A stretch of 64,000 nt of DNA from JAWLFI01 sp964525165. GTDB taxonomy: Bacteria; Bacteroidota; Bacteroidia; Chitinophagales; Saprospiraceae. Positions 26,495 to 35,842 of the stretch are shown here, piece by piece. The notes below the pieces were generated by a model, which made no database searches, was not told the DNA's origin, and saw only the letters and a list, made by a program, of their open reading frames with translations. The translations under genes and the position numbers were made by a program. The stretch is from NCBI GenBank assembly GCA_964525165.1, contig CAZGGG010000002.1:62001-126000 (forward strand), read 5' to 3'. Every line of letters starts with the position of its first letter. Within the stretch, counting starts at the first letter, position 1.

Positions 26495-28096
26495 TTATTT
26501 GTACTCAGCAGCCATATCTTTTGCTAAAGCTTCTACTTTTTGTAAATCTTCTTCGTTGTATTTGCCAGCTCTGAAATTACCCAACACATCTCCGTGCTTT
26601 TGCTCCAAAGTGCTTAAGAATAATTCTTCGAACTCTTTCACCTTTTCAACAGGCACATTGACCAACAATCCTTTCACACCGGCATAAATAATCGCTACCT
26701 GCTTTTCCACAGAAAGCGGAGAGTATTGCGGTTGTTTTAGGATTTCCACATTTCGCTTCCCTTTCTCCAATACAGCTTGTGTAGATGCATCGAGGTCAGA
26801 ACCGAATTTCGCGAAAGCTTCCAACTCACGATATTGTGCCTGATCTAGCTTCAAGGTACCTGATACCTTTTTCATAGGCTTGATCTGAGCTGATCCCCCT
26901 ACCCTGGATACCGAGATACCAACGTTGATAGCCGGTCGAACACCTGCATTAAACAAGTTGGATTCTAAGAAAATCTGACCATCAGTGATGGAAATTACGT
27001 TCGTAGGAATATAAGCAGAAACGTCTCCTGCCTGCGTCTCAATGATAGGAAGAGCTGTAAGAGACCCTCCACCTTTAATCAGTGAATTACCGTCTTTATC
27101 CTTGGCCGCTTTCAATGACTCAGGAAGGTCATTCATATTTTGAGCGATCTCATCATTGTTGATGATCTTCGCTGCACGCTCCAATAGTCTGGAGTGCAGG
27201 TAAAACACATCACCAGGATAAGCTTCACGTCCCGGAGGTCTACGTAACAACAAAGATACTTCGCGATAAGCTACAGCCTGCTTGGAAAGATCATCATAAA
27301 TAATCAAAGCAGGACGTCCTGTATCTCTGAAAAACTCTCCAATACATGCACCTGCAAAAGGAGCATAGAACTGAAGCGGCGCCGGGTCTGCAGCAGAAGC
27401 AGATACAATTGTCGTATATGCCATCGCTCCATTTTCTTCCAATACCTTAGCTACTTGAGCCACAGTAGAAGCTTTCTGACCGGAAGCAACATAGATACAG
27501 TATACCGGCTCACCCTTTTCGTAAAACTCTTTTTGATTGATAATGGTATCAATCGCAATGGCTGTTTTACCTGTTTGCCTGTCACCGATGATCAACTCAC
27601 GCTGTCCTCTACCGATAGGAATCATCGAGTCAATCGCCTTGATACCTGTTTGTAAAGGTTCACTTACCGGTTGTCTGAAGATTACACCCGGAGCTTTTCT
27701 TTCCAGAGGCATATCATAAAGATCTCCACCGATTTCACCTTTACCATCGATAGGCTGACCCAAAGGATTCACGACACGCCCAACGATTTCTTCGCCCACC
27801 TTCAAAGAAGCAATTTTCCCTGTACGGCTGGCTTTTGAACCTTCACGAATATCATCATCCGGTCCTAATAATACCACACCTACATTATCTTCTTCCAAGT
27901 TCAATGCGATCGCCTGAACGCCATTCTCAAATTCTACAAGCTCTCCGGCCTGGATTTTCGTTAAGCCGTAAATACGGGCAATACCGTCTCCTACCTGAAG
28001 GACTGTACCTACTTCTTCCAGTTGTGCTTCAGAAGTTGATCCTGACAACTGTTGCTTGAGGATCGCTGAAATTTCATCCGGTTTTACATTCACCAT
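26495..28096 (-). CDS. atpA: ATP synthase alpha subunit
   Basis: 533 residues. Non-catalytic nucleotide-binding subunit of F1. Walker A GDRQTGKTA near residue 171, the alpha signature PAINVGISVSRVGGSAQ near 385-401, and the N-terminal crown VLQVGDGIARIYGL. The length exceeds E. coli AtpA (513) by about 20 residues, with an insertion near 330-350 (AKDKDGNSLIKGGG), a known Bacteroidota trait. It starts 19 bases after atpH. Confidence 0.97.
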   Translation of the reverse strand: MVNVKPDEISAILKQQLSGSTSEAQLEEVGTVLQVGDGIARIYGLTKIQAGELVEFENGVQAIALNLEEDNVGVVLLGPDDDIREGSKASRTGKIASLKVGEEIVGRVVNPLGQPIDGKGEIGGDLYDMPLERKAPGVIFRQPVSEPLQTGIKAIDSMIPIGRGQRELIIGDRQTGKTAIAIDTIINQKEFYEKGEPVYCIYVASGQKASTVAQVAKVLEENGAMAYTTIVSASAADPAPLQFYAPFAGACIGEFFRDTGRPALIIYDDLSKQAVAYREVSLLLRRPPGREAYPGDVFYLHSRLLERAAKIINNDEIAQNMNDLPESLKAAKDKDGNSLIKGGGSLTALPIIETQAGDVSAYIPTNVISITDGQIFLESNLFNAGVRPAINVGISVSRVGGSAQIKPMKKVSGTLKLDQAQYRELEAFAKFGSDLDASTQAVLEKGKRNVEILKQPQYSPLSVEKQVAIIYAGVKGLLVNVPVEKVKEFEELFLSTLEQKHGDVLGNFRAGKYNEEDLQKVEALAKDMAAEYK

Positions 28097-28115
28097 GGTG
28101 AGCAGTTTTTATTGA

Positions 28116-28658
28116 TTAGCCGGCGATTTGCCGTCTTAAGGTTTCTAAATGATGTACAACACTTGCGTTATACACTTTATCATCATATTGTACTATAAAT
28201 CCACCGACAAGGCTTTCATCAATCTTGTGGGAGATTTCTATATTTTTCCGGGTACCGGGCAGTGAAGCTATTTTCGTTCTGATTTGCTCCATCACTTTTT
28301 CGTCAACAGCGCTAGCTGTTGTAACTTCCACTTCGGTGACTCCTTTTAATTCTTTGTATGCTTCTCGGAATGCATCCAGGATAGCTGCCATCAAAGGCTC
28401 TCGACCTTTTTTGCAAACGATTGCCAAAAACTTCAGGCTGAGATCTGTGATTTTTCCGGTGAAAATTGCCTCCAGAGCCTTGAACTTCTTGCTTCCATGA
28501 ATAATAGGAGATTCCATAAGCAATTGCAGCTCACGGCTTTGCTCCATGGCACCCTTAATGGTGAGAACATCCTCATGAACCTGATCTAACTGAGCTTGTT
28601 CCTGAGCGATTTCAACCAAAGTTGATGCGTACCGACTTGCTATCCTTTGTACTGACAT
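28116..28658 (-). CDS. atpH: ATP synthase delta subunit
   Basis: 180 residues. Peripheral-stalk subunit joining F1 to subunit b. The N-terminal helical domain (RIASRYASTLVEIAQEQAQL) and the C-terminal signature (IDESLVGGFIVQYDDKVYNASV) are clear. It lies between atpF (8 bases) and atpA. Confidence 0.95.
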   Translation of the reverse strand: MSVQRIASRYASTLVEIAQEQAQLDQVHEDVLTIKGAMEQSRELQLLMESPIIHGSKKFKALEAIFTGKITDLSLKFLAIVCKKGREPLMAAILDAFREAYKELKGVTEVEVTTASAVDEKVMEQIRTKIASLPGTRKNIEISHKIDESLVGGFIVQYDDKVYNASVVHHLETLRRQIAG

Positions 28659-28666
28659 AATGTGTC

Positions 28667-29176
28667 TTAGTTTTGGTTCATGTTTTGAACCAATTTATTG
28701 ACTAATGCCTCCTGATCTGCTTTACCTTTGAGGTTTTCTCGAAGTACTTGCTCGGCAATACCAATCGCCATAGCTCCTACTTCTTTCTTCACTTCTTCGA
28801 TAGCAGACTTCTTCTGATTTTCAATTTCGCGTTGAGCACTCTCAACGATTTGATTGGCTTCAGATTTAGCTTTATTGCGAGCATCATTCACGATATTCTC
28901 ACCGGCTTGTTTCGCCTCGTTAATGATTTTCGTACGCTCCTCTCTGGCTTCCTGAAGTAACTTTTCATTTTCTGCCTGGAGGTTAGCCATTTCTGCTTTC
29001 GCCTTTTCAGCAGCATCCAAAGCTTCCTGAATATCATTTTCTCTTTTCTTCAGTCCATTCACGATGGGCTTGAATGCCGTTCTTCCCAAGAAGATCAAAA
29101 CGAAAAGAAAGATCGCCGTGGTCCAGATAAACTGTCCCGGATCCGGACTCAATGGAGGAAATGTGATTAAGAACAT
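28667..29176 (-). CDS. atpF: ATP synthase subunit b
   Basis: 169 residues from the ATG at 29176; an earlier frame opening lacks a sensible start. One membrane helix (about 13-33, FIWTTAIFLFVLIFLGRTAF) is followed by a long charged coiled coil, KKRENDIQEALDAAEKAKAE to the end, the peripheral stator of FoF1. The usual b-type GRTAFKPIV junction is present. Only one b gene is visible. Confidence 0.94.
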   Translation of the reverse strand: MFLITFPPLSPDPGQFIWTTAIFLFVLIFLGRTAFKPIVNGLKKRENDIQEALDAAEKAKAEMANLQAENEKLLQEAREERTKIINEAKQAGENIVNDARNKAKSEANQIVESAQREIENQKKSAIEEVKKEVGAMAIGIAEQVLRENLKGKADQEALVNKLVQNMNQN

Positions 29177-29253
29177 AGTTTTTTGTTTAAAGTGAGGGGC
29201 TACAACCAACCGTTGCATACCCCTTCTTTACGAATTCTTGGCTTAGTCTTTCG

Positions 29254-29448
29254 TTACGAGATGAAAGAAAGGATCAATGCGATAATCGCAACCCCCTCGA
29301 TCAAAGCTGCAGAGATAATCATCGTTGTTCTGATGTCTCCGAAAGCTTCCGGCTGACGCGCTACAGCTTCCGCTGCACGTCCTCCAATCAATCCGATACC
29401 TACACCGGCACCGATAACTGCTAAACCCATTCCAATTGCTGTGTACAT
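29254..29448 (-). CDS. atpE: ATP synthase subunit c
   Basis: 64 residues, a two-helix hairpin. The ion-carrying glutamate is in SAALIEGVAII. The loop has ARQPEAF. The helix-1 Gln and the Ser after Glu that bind sodium in Na+-dependent rings are not seen (the residue after Glu is Gly), so a proton-driven rotor is the likely reading. Confidence 0.95.
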   Translation of the reverse strand: MYTAIGMGLAVIGAGVGIGLIGGRAAEAVARQPEAFGDIRTTMIISAALIEGVAIIALILSFIS

Positions 29449-29468
29449 AACACTGGTTTTATGAATGA

Positions 29469-30677
29469 TTAATGTTCATGATGCTCTTCTATCGCCTGTC
29501 CAATGTACATGGCGGACAAAAGGGCAAAAATGAATGCTTGCAATACTGCCACAAATAACTCCAGAAGGTTCATAAAAAACGTAAAAGGCACTGCAATTAA
29601 CGCCCCTACGCCCCCTCCGGCCATGGATGTTCCAAAATCACTAAAAATGAAGATCAAACCGACCATCGCTAAAATGGCAATGTGACCCGCTGTGATATTC
29701 GCACCCAAACGTATAAATAATGTTACCGGCTTGATCAATAAAGAGATCAATTCGATAATCGCTAATATGAATTTTACAGGTACCGGAACGCCAGGCATCC
29801 AAAGCATATGCGCCCAGTAGTCTCTTTTTGCAATAACCAATACTAAGATGAAAGTAAATAATGCAAGTGCCAAAGTAGTCCCTGCATTACCTGTCACATT
29901 CGGTCCACCTATGAAAGGCATTAAGCCCAATAGGTTGAGAATCATGATAAAGAAAAAGAGTGACATGATAAACGGCAAATACTTTTCGTATTTGTCACCA
30001 ATAAAAGGCTTCGCTACATCGTCTCTTATAAATATCACAAAAGGCTCCATCAAGGACTGAATTCCTTTAGGTGCCATTCCTTCTCTTTCTTTCATCAATT
30101 TGGCTGTTCGGCCAAAAATCAAGAACATCAGAATCACTGCTAAAATCATGATCGCCACATTCTTAGTAATGGAAAGGTCTATAAATGAAGTCATTTCCAT
30201 AAAAGTAGAAGGTGCTTCCAGTGTATAGGCTTTGCCTTCATATTCCACTGAATAGTGCGAACCATGTTCTTCATCCTCATGATGCTCAATATGACCTACC
30301 TCAACCTTCCCTTCTCGAGGAAATCCTTCACCGATAACTCTATTGACTCTACCATGATTCAATACATATCCGTCCACTGCTGTATGCCCGTGATGAAAAG
30401 CACTAGACATGGCAAAAGTTACTCCTTGCTCTGAGCTGTACAAAATGACGGGAAGCGGAATGGAAACATTACCGAACAAGTGGATTTCATTCGAATTCTG
30501 CACGTGATGCAACACCTGATCGATATACCCTTCTTTGGAATTAATAGCCGAATGACCCTCTTCATGACCTTCTTCTCCGGAAGCCAAGACCACCGTACTC
30601 ATCCCGAAAAATAGGATCGCCAAAAGGGAAAAGGTACGCCAATTGAAGAGATTACTGAATGTATGCTTCACTATCAT
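29469..30677 (-). CDS. atpB: ATP synthase subunit a
   Basis: About 402 residues from the ATG at 30677 (a TTG 15 bases earlier is the alternative). It is long for subunit a because a signal-like helix and a His/Glu-rich extracytoplasmic region (GEEGHEEGHSA; HHEDEEHGSH) of about 160 residues precede the channel part, as in other Bacteroidota. The functional helix LFIRLGANITAGHIAI carries the essential arginine. First gene of the operon; a promoter lies 28 bases upstream. Confidence 0.94.
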   Translation of the reverse strand: MIVKHTFSNLFNWRTFSLLAILFFGMSTVVLASGEEGHEEGHSAINSKEGYIDQVLHHVQNSNEIHLFGNVSIPLPVILYSSEQGVTFAMSSAFHHGHTAVDGYVLNHGRVNRVIGEGFPREGKVEVGHIEHHEDEEHGSHYSVEYEGKAYTLEAPSTFMEMTSFIDLSITKNVAIMILAVILMFLIFGRTAKLMKEREGMAPKGIQSLMEPFVIFIRDDVAKPFIGDKYEKYLPFIMSLFFFIMILNLLGLMPFIGGPNVTGNAGTTLALALFTFILVLVIAKRDYWAHMLWMPGVPVPVKFILAIIELISLLIKPVTLFIRLGANITAGHIAILAMVGLIFIFSDFGTSMAGGGVGALIAVPFTFFMNLLELFVAVLQAFIFALLSAMYIGQAIEEHHEH

Positions 30678-30704
30678 TTCTTTAGTGCTCAATCAAAATC
30701 AGCG

Positions 30705-30735
30705 CAAAGGTAGTTAAATGGTGCATTAATTAAAA
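30705..30735 (-). promoter_or_regulatory. Promoter of the atp operon
   Basis: On the minus strand TTTT (30732-30735), a 19-base spacer and an exact -7 box TACCTTTG (30705-30712), 28 bases before the atpB ATG. Confidence 0.55.
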
Positions 30736-30894
30736 CCTCCCCTTTGTTTTTTTTGCCTGCCTATTATATTAATACTTAAAGGGTGAAGAAGATAGGATTC
30801 AGAATCAAAAAAGGGGGGCTTTTTAAGGGTAGGGATTGCTTTTATTGAAGGTTTGGCTAATATTTCCTGAAGCAGGAGCGCATCTTGCTATTGT

Positions 30895-30983
30895 AGGGGC
30901 GCATTGCAATGCGCCCCTGCTGTACCGGTATATTCGAATGATCTGTTTCTGATTCAAAAAAAAGGGCGCATTGCAATGCGCCC
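30895..30983. repeat. Pair of identical palindromes between rny and the atp promoter
   Basis: A perfect 24-base palindrome with arm AGGGGCGCATTG (30895-30918) and a 20-base palindrome with arm GGGCGCATTG (30964-30983) are 45 bases apart. They share the core exactly. They lie 49-137 bases past the rny stop, in the 339-base gap between atpB and rny, the longest gene-free stretch in the window; the rest of it holds the atp promoter and AT-rich sequence. Such GGGCGCATTGCAATGCGCCC units resemble REP-type elements and could also stop transcription from the pheT-rny unit. Confidence 0.9.
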
Positions 30984-31031
30984 CTATTCTATGGAACACC
31001 CCAACGGATATTCCTTTAACTATTTCAGTAT

Positions 31032-32696
31032 CTATTTCGCAAAAGAGGTGGCTCTCTTTTCTCGAATCACGGTCACTTTAATCTGCCCCGGATAGGTCAT
31101 TTCATTCTGAATTTTTTCAGAAATCGTGAAAGACAAGTCATCTGCATATCCATCGGATACTTTTTCTGATTCTACGATGACACGCAACTCTCTTCCCGCT
31201 TGCATCGCATAGGCCTTCTGCACACCATCATATGACATGGCCAACTCTTCCAACTCTCCTATTCGTTTTAAATAAGACTCCAGAATTTCTCTTCTCGCTC
31301 CCGGTCTTGCACCCGATATCGCATCGCAAGCCTGAATAATAGGAGACAAGATATTATTCATTTCTATTTCATCGTGATGCGCTCCCACTGCATTGCATAC
31401 GATCGGATGCTCACCATGCTTCTCACAAATCTGCATACCTAAAATCGCATGGGATAATTCAGAATCTTCTTCTGCCACCTTTCCGATATCATGCAGCAAA
31501 CCGGCACGCTTGGCCATCTTTGCCTGCTTAGGACTTAATCCGATTTCAGCAGCCATAGAAGCACATAAATTAGCCGTCTCAATGGAGTGTTTCAAAAGGT
31601 TCTGCCCATAAGATGAACGGAAACGCATTCTACCGACCATTTTCACCAGATAAGCATCAAGGCCGTGAATATCCAGTTCAATAACGGTACGCTCTCCAAT
31701 CTCTATGATCTGCTCCTCTAACTCCTTTTTCACCTTTTGAGTCACCTCTTCAATTCTAGCTGGGTGAATACGACCATCAGCGACTAAGCGTTTTAAAGAC
31801 AAGCGGCAAATTTCTCTACGAATAGGATCAAAGCTGGAAATCACAATAGCCTCAGGCGTGTCGTCTACGACCAACTCCGCTCCTGTAGCCGCTTCCAAGG
31901 CTCTGATATTTCGCCCTTCCCTCCCGATAATTTGTCCTTTCAAGTCATCTGACTCCAAGTTGAACACGGAAACCGTATTCTCTATGGTGTATTCCGCACA
32001 CATCCTTTGGATGGATTGGATGACTATTTTCTTAGCCTCTTTATTCGCATTGGCCTTCGCTTGTGCCAATGTATTCTTCTTCAAAGCCAGGGCATCTGTT
32101 TCAGCTTTAGCTTTCACCGCATCCAACAGTTGTTCTTTGGCCTCAGCTTCTGTCAGTTTAGCAATTTGCTCCAACTGCTTAATCTGTTTTTCAGTAGCCT
32201 GATCAAGCTCTTCTTTTCTTTTCGCCAGAACTTTCAATTGTTTATCTAAGTTCTCACGAATGGTATTTATTTCAGCTCTTTGCTGATCCAAGTCATCTTT
32301 GAAGTTTTTAAACTTATCTGTTTTCGACTGGAGTTCTTTTTCTTTCTCTCTGACTTCTAGCTCTCTGTCTTTTAATTCTTCTTTTTGCTTGGCCTTGTAA
32401 TCTTGGTACTCGCTCTTGTATTTGGCAAATTTCTCTTTCGCCTCCTGAATTTTTTTCTGCTTGATACTTTCGTGTTTGCTCTCCGCACGAGAAGTAATTT
32501 TTTCTGCCTTGGATTCAGCTTCGTCAATGATTCTTTGGGCGGAAACTCTAGCCTTCTCAATCTCCAGATCAGACTTCTGATTGATCTCTTCTATCTTGCT
32601 GGCATTATTGCTCTTTAAGATGGCGCGCACGATAAAAAAGCCAATGAGTGCTCCTCCCAGCAAGCCACCGACTATTGATAATATTGTTGTATCCAT
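31032..32696 (-). CDS. rny: Ribonuclease Y
   Basis: 554 residues. A membrane-anchored endoribonuclease that starts mRNA decay. N-terminal helix (4-25, ILSIVGGLLGGALIGFFIV), a very long charged coiled coil (30-215), KH domain (GREGRNIRALEAATGAELVVDD), then the HD domain with metal-binding HSIETANL and LLHDIGK, and HHDEIEMNN. Last gene of pheT-coiled coil-zapA-rny. RicT, a known Rny partner in Bacillus, is encoded at 15-16.5 kb. Confidence 0.96.
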   Translation of the reverse strand: MDTTILSIVGGLLGGALIGFFIVRAILKSNNASKIEEINQKSDLEIEKARVSAQRIIDEAESKAEKITSRAESKHESIKQKKIQEAKEKFAKYKSEYQDYKAKQKEELKDRELEVREKEKELQSKTDKFKNFKDDLDQQRAEINTIRENLDKQLKVLAKRKEELDQATEKQIKQLEQIAKLTEAEAKEQLLDAVKAKAETDALALKKNTLAQAKANANKEAKKIVIQSIQRMCAEYTIENTVSVFNLESDDLKGQIIGREGRNIRALEAATGAELVVDDTPEAIVISSFDPIRREICRLSLKRLVADGRIHPARIEEVTQKVKKELEEQIIEIGERTVIELDIHGLDAYLVKMVGRMRFRSSYGQNLLKHSIETANLCASMAAEIGLSPKQAKMAKRAGLLHDIGKVAEEDSELSHAILGMQICEKHGEHPIVCNAVGAHHDEIEMNNILSPIIQACDAISGARPGARREILESYLKRIGELEELAMSYDGVQKAYAMQAGRELRVIVESEKVSDGYADDLSFTISEKIQNEMTYPGQIKVTVIREKRATSFAK

Positions 32697-32730
32697 ATTG
32701 TCCTTGTTTAACGTTAGTGATTAACGAAAG

Positions 32731-33021
32731 TCAAGGGTGGATCAGACTGTCCAGAAGTTTGTGCGCTTTTGCCAATTGATCCCGCAATTTGGGTTCTTCA
32801 TCAGCCGGCATTGAGCGGTCTACAGCATAAGTAAGGAGGGCCATAGCCAGGCAATCTTGCTTGTCTTTTGAGGGGTACGCTCTTTGAAAGGACCGCACCT
32901 TTTCATTGACTTCATTGGCAACGGCGCGTATCCCTTCCAGTTCGGCCTCTTTGGCTTTGATGGGATAGAGCCTGCCGGCTATTTCGATTTTGGCGCTGAT
33001 GAGATCTGTGTTTTTGTCCAT
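32731..33021 (-). CDS. zapA: Cell division protein ZapA
   Basis: 96 residues, typical ZapA size. It bundles FtsZ filaments at the division ring. The first half (ISAKIEIAGRLYPIKAKEAELEGIRAVANEVNEKV) is the ZapA globular head; the rest is the dimerising helix (CLAMALLTYAVD). It starts 1 base after the coiled-coil gene upstream and lies 34 bases before rny. Confidence 0.88.
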   Translation of the reverse strand: MDKNTDLISAKIEIAGRLYPIKAKEAELEGIRAVANEVNEKVRSFQRAYPSKDKQDCLAMALLTYAVDRSMPADEEPKLRDQLAKAHKLLDSLIHP

Positions 33022-33022
33022 G

Positions 33023-33313
33023 CTACAACTTTTTCAATTTCTCCAAACACGTATCCAATTCGCCAATATATTGTTCTAGTTCAGTTTTTAACTGTATATA
33101 GTCGGGCCCTTCCTGCCCATTGTGCTGAGGTTCTCCTTCTTGATCAGACGATCGTAACCTTTGAATTTCAGCTTTATATTGGTTCAATTTTTCCTTAAGT
33201 TCTTTATTCTCCTGCTTCAGTACGGTAAAATTATTCTTCACTGCACGCAAATCTTTGGCGAGCAATTCAATTTTAGACACTAACTTTTCGACACTTTCCT
33301 GAAGCGGTTGCAT
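33023..33313 (-). CDS. Small coiled-coil protein (ZapB-like position)
   Basis: 96 residues, almost wholly heptad-like: VEKLVSKIELLAKDLRAVKN and LKQENKELKEKLNQYKAEIQ, a polar break (SSDQEGEPQHNGQEG), then a second helix LKTELEQYIGELDTCLEKLK. I recognise no named family. Its place between pheT and zapA, overlapping neither, recurs in Bacteroidota and suggests a divisome role similar to ZapB, but that is inference from position and shape. Confidence 0.75.
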   Translation of the reverse strand: MQPLQESVEKLVSKIELLAKDLRAVKNNFTVLKQENKELKEKLNQYKAEIQRLRSSDQEGEPQHNGQEGPDYIQLKTELEQYIGELDTCLEKLKKL

Positions 33314-33333
33314 AAGCTACAAATATAATTCTT

Positions 33334-35763
33334 TTAACGCAGCTTTGCGCCAAAGCGTTTTTCTAAACGCTTTAAAATTTTATCGACCAACTTATCAATC
33401 TCCTTATCCTTCAAGGTACGCTCCATATGACCGAAGACCATTCTCACAGCATAAGATTTTATATCTCCACCCAATTGCTCTTCATGTTCGTACCAATCAA
33501 ACAGATCGACAGATTGTAAAATACCTTTCCCCTCTTTATAAATAGAAGATTGCACATCAGCAAATTCTACGCCTTTCGGCAAAAGCAGTGCCAGGTCTCT
33601 TTGAACAGTAGGGAAGCGACTTGTCAAGTTTACGGTTACTTCCTGCTTTTTAGCAGCCTTGACCAAGGCCCCCCAATCTATTTCAGAGACAAACACCTCT
33701 TGATCGCAATGTGCAAGTTTTGTTCTTTGAGACCGAATCTTACCAAAGCGTGCCAACACTTTAGGCCCTCTGTGCCATTGCAGTCCATATAGGTAGCCAT
33801 CATCTTCTTGAATTTCAGACTCCTGAAACCCTTCTATACCCATTAATTCAAACACTCTTGATGTCAATGACTTGATATGATAAAAACTGGATGTTTGCTC
33901 TTTAGGGTTCAACCAATTATTACTTGCTTGATTTCCCGATAAAGCGATACTCAGCATATCCGTTTCTCGAAAGCCTTCATCCTTTCGGATATAAGTTCTA
34001 CCAAATTCAAACAAGCCCACATCTGTGCGCTGTCGGTTAGCATTATGGGCAACATTCTGAACCGAAGTCATGACCATATCCGGACGCATCGCATCCAAAT
34101 CTCTGTTGCTCGTATTATTGATCAGAACCAATTGATCCTTATCATCATACCAAGACGAAGGAACCAGTGATAAGGACATAGCTTCAGATAAACCTGCTCC
34201 GGTTAAGGTCAGGCTTACTTTTTCTTTAAAATGGTAAGCATCCGGATAGGTCGAGGTATTCAAGTTGATTTCTACCTTTTCCGGAATAGGAATATGCCCT
34301 AGACCATAGATTCGGATAATTTCTTCGATCACATCCACTTCCCTTAGTACGTCCGGTTTATTCGTAGGTATCTGAATGGTGTAAGCATCTCCTTGCTGCT
34401 CTAAAACAGGCATAGAAAGAGACTTAAAAATGTGAGACAATTGCTCCTCACTTAAATCTATTCCTAAATATTGATTAACTTTTGATCTTCTGACTTCCAC
34501 CTCTACCGGAGCGATGCCGGAAAAAAGTGTATCAAGGACAGCCGAAGCTACTTTTGCGGAAGCATATTCTTTCAGTAAGGAAATAGCTCTAGCCATGGCG
34601 GTTAGTACCCGATTCGGGTCTGCTCCTTTCTCATAGATCTTTGCAGCATCTGTACGCAGATTATGTTTCATTGAAGCTCTTCGAATCGTCTTGGCATCAA
34701 AATAGGCGGACTCCAAAAATACTCTCGTTGTCGAAGCTGTCACACCTGATGAAACCCCTCCAAAGACTCCTGCCATACAAAGTGGTTGCCGCGCACCATC
34801 GCAAATCATTAACTCCTCGCCGATCAGTTCTCGTTCTTGCTCATCCAAACTTACAAAAGGGGTACCCTCGGATAAAACATCAACAATAACTTTATGGCCT
34901 TGTATCTTTTCGTAATCAAACGCATGCAATGGTTGACCCATCTCATGCAATATGAAATTCGTGATGTCCACCACATTATTCTTCGGAGCGATACCAATCG
35001 CTCTCAAACGATCCTGAATCCAGGCAGGAGATTCCTTCACTACGATATCCTGCAATACCATTCCGCAATACCTGGGACAAGCCTCCTTCGCAACAACTTC
35101 AATTTCTATAGGCAATTCTGAAACGGGCGGATCAATGACCGGCGTCTCAGGCCAGGATACCTGCACCTCTGACTCCCTGTTAACATTCAAATAAGCGGCT
35201 ATATCTTCTGCAACACCCAAGTGATTGGTTGCATCCGCTCGATTTGGAGTTAATTCAACATGGATAATGTAATCTTGCTCTACTTTTATGAATTCATTTA
35301 ATGGTCGGCCAACGGTGAATTTTTCCGGAAGGATCATGATCCCTTCATGATCATCACTAATACCCAATTCATCTTCAGCACAGATCATACCTGCCGATAC
35401 TTCACCTCTTATTTTACCCTTCTTGATGGTAAATGATGCACCCTCTGCATCATAAAGTTCAGTACCGACGACAGCCACCGGAACCGTTTGACCAGCCGCT
35501 ACATTGGGCGCGCCACATACAATTTGCAAAGGTTCTTCTTCTCCTACATCTACTCGGGTCAGAGATAATTTGTCCGCATTGGGATGTGGCTCACACTCTA
35601 ATACTTTTCCTACGATTATGCCTTCTAATCCTCCTTTGATACTCTCCGTCTTCTCATACCCTTCCACCTCGAGACCGATTTCAGTCATAATTTCAGTGAG
35701 TTCATCAATGGATAGGCTGCTCAGATCCACATAATCACTGAGCCATCGATAAGATATATTCAT
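33334..35763 (-). CDS. pheT: Phenylalanine-tRNA ligase beta subunit
   Basis: 809 residues, full length. Forms the alpha2-beta2 enzyme that charges tRNA-Phe. The N-terminal MNISYRWLSDYVDL is followed by the tRNA-binding OB domain at about 42-155 (VGKVLECEPHPNADKLSLTRVDVG; QIVCGAPNV), then B3/B4 (ELTPNRADATNHLGVAEDIAA), B5 (RRSKVNQYLGIDLS; PTNKPDVLREVDVIEEIIRI), the core with FEFGRTYI, and the anticodon-binding FDX-ACB domain (RFPTVQRDLALLLPKGV to the end). pheS is not in the window. Confidence 0.97.
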   Translation of the reverse strand: MNISYRWLSDYVDLSSLSIDELTEIMTEIGLEVEGYEKTESIKGGLEGIIVGKVLECEPHPNADKLSLTRVDVGEEEPLQIVCGAPNVAAGQTVPVAVVGTELYDAEGASFTIKKGKIRGEVSAGMICAEDELGISDDHEGIMILPEKFTVGRPLNEFIKVEQDYIIHVELTPNRADATNHLGVAEDIAAYLNVNRESEVQVSWPETPVIDPPVSELPIEIEVVAKEACPRYCGMVLQDIVVKESPAWIQDRLRAIGIAPKNNVVDITNFILHEMGQPLHAFDYEKIQGHKVIVDVLSEGTPFVSLDEQERELIGEELMICDGARQPLCMAGVFGGVSSGVTASTTRVFLESAYFDAKTIRRASMKHNLRTDAAKIYEKGADPNRVLTAMARAISLLKEYASAKVASAVLDTLFSGIAPVEVEVRRSKVNQYLGIDLSEEQLSHIFKSLSMPVLEQQGDAYTIQIPTNKPDVLREVDVIEEIIRIYGLGHIPIPEKVEINLNTSTYPDAYHFKEKVSLTLTGAGLSEAMSLSLVPSSWYDDKDQLVLINNTSNRDLDAMRPDMVMTSVQNVAHNANRQRTDVGLFEFGRTYIRKDEGFRETDMLSIALSGNQASNNWLNPKEQTSSFYHIKSLTSRVFELMGIEGFQESEIQEDDGYLYGLQWHRGPKVLARFGKIRSQRTKLAHCDQEVFVSEIDWGALVKAAKKQEVTVNLTSRFPTVQRDLALLLPKGVEFADVQSSIYKEGKGILQSVDLFDWYEHEEQLGGDIKSYAVRMVFGHMERTLKDKEIDKLVDKILKRLEKRFGAKLR

Positions 35764-35795
35764 GGATAACTTTTAGTTCTTGTTTGTATAAAGAA

Positions 35796-35803
35796 CAAAG
35801 ATA
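35796..35803 (-). promoter_or_regulatory. Candidate -7 box (TATCTTTG) of the pheT-zapA-rny unit
   Basis: Exact TAnnTTTG match 33 bases before the pheT ATG. The -33 box is not obvious. Confidence 0.45.
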
Positions 35804-35842
35804 GAAAACCCATGCTTTCTTTTAGGTATATGAAAAGGGTCC

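Noticed and set aside
30815..30830. AAAAAGGGGGGCTTTTT stretch as a terminator
   Set aside because: The stem is almost only A-T pairs around a G run and would be weak; no gene ends there.
31858..32202. 114-residue plus-strand frame inside rny
   Set aside because: Antisense of the coiled coil and KH domain; Ser/Ala-rich translation without features.
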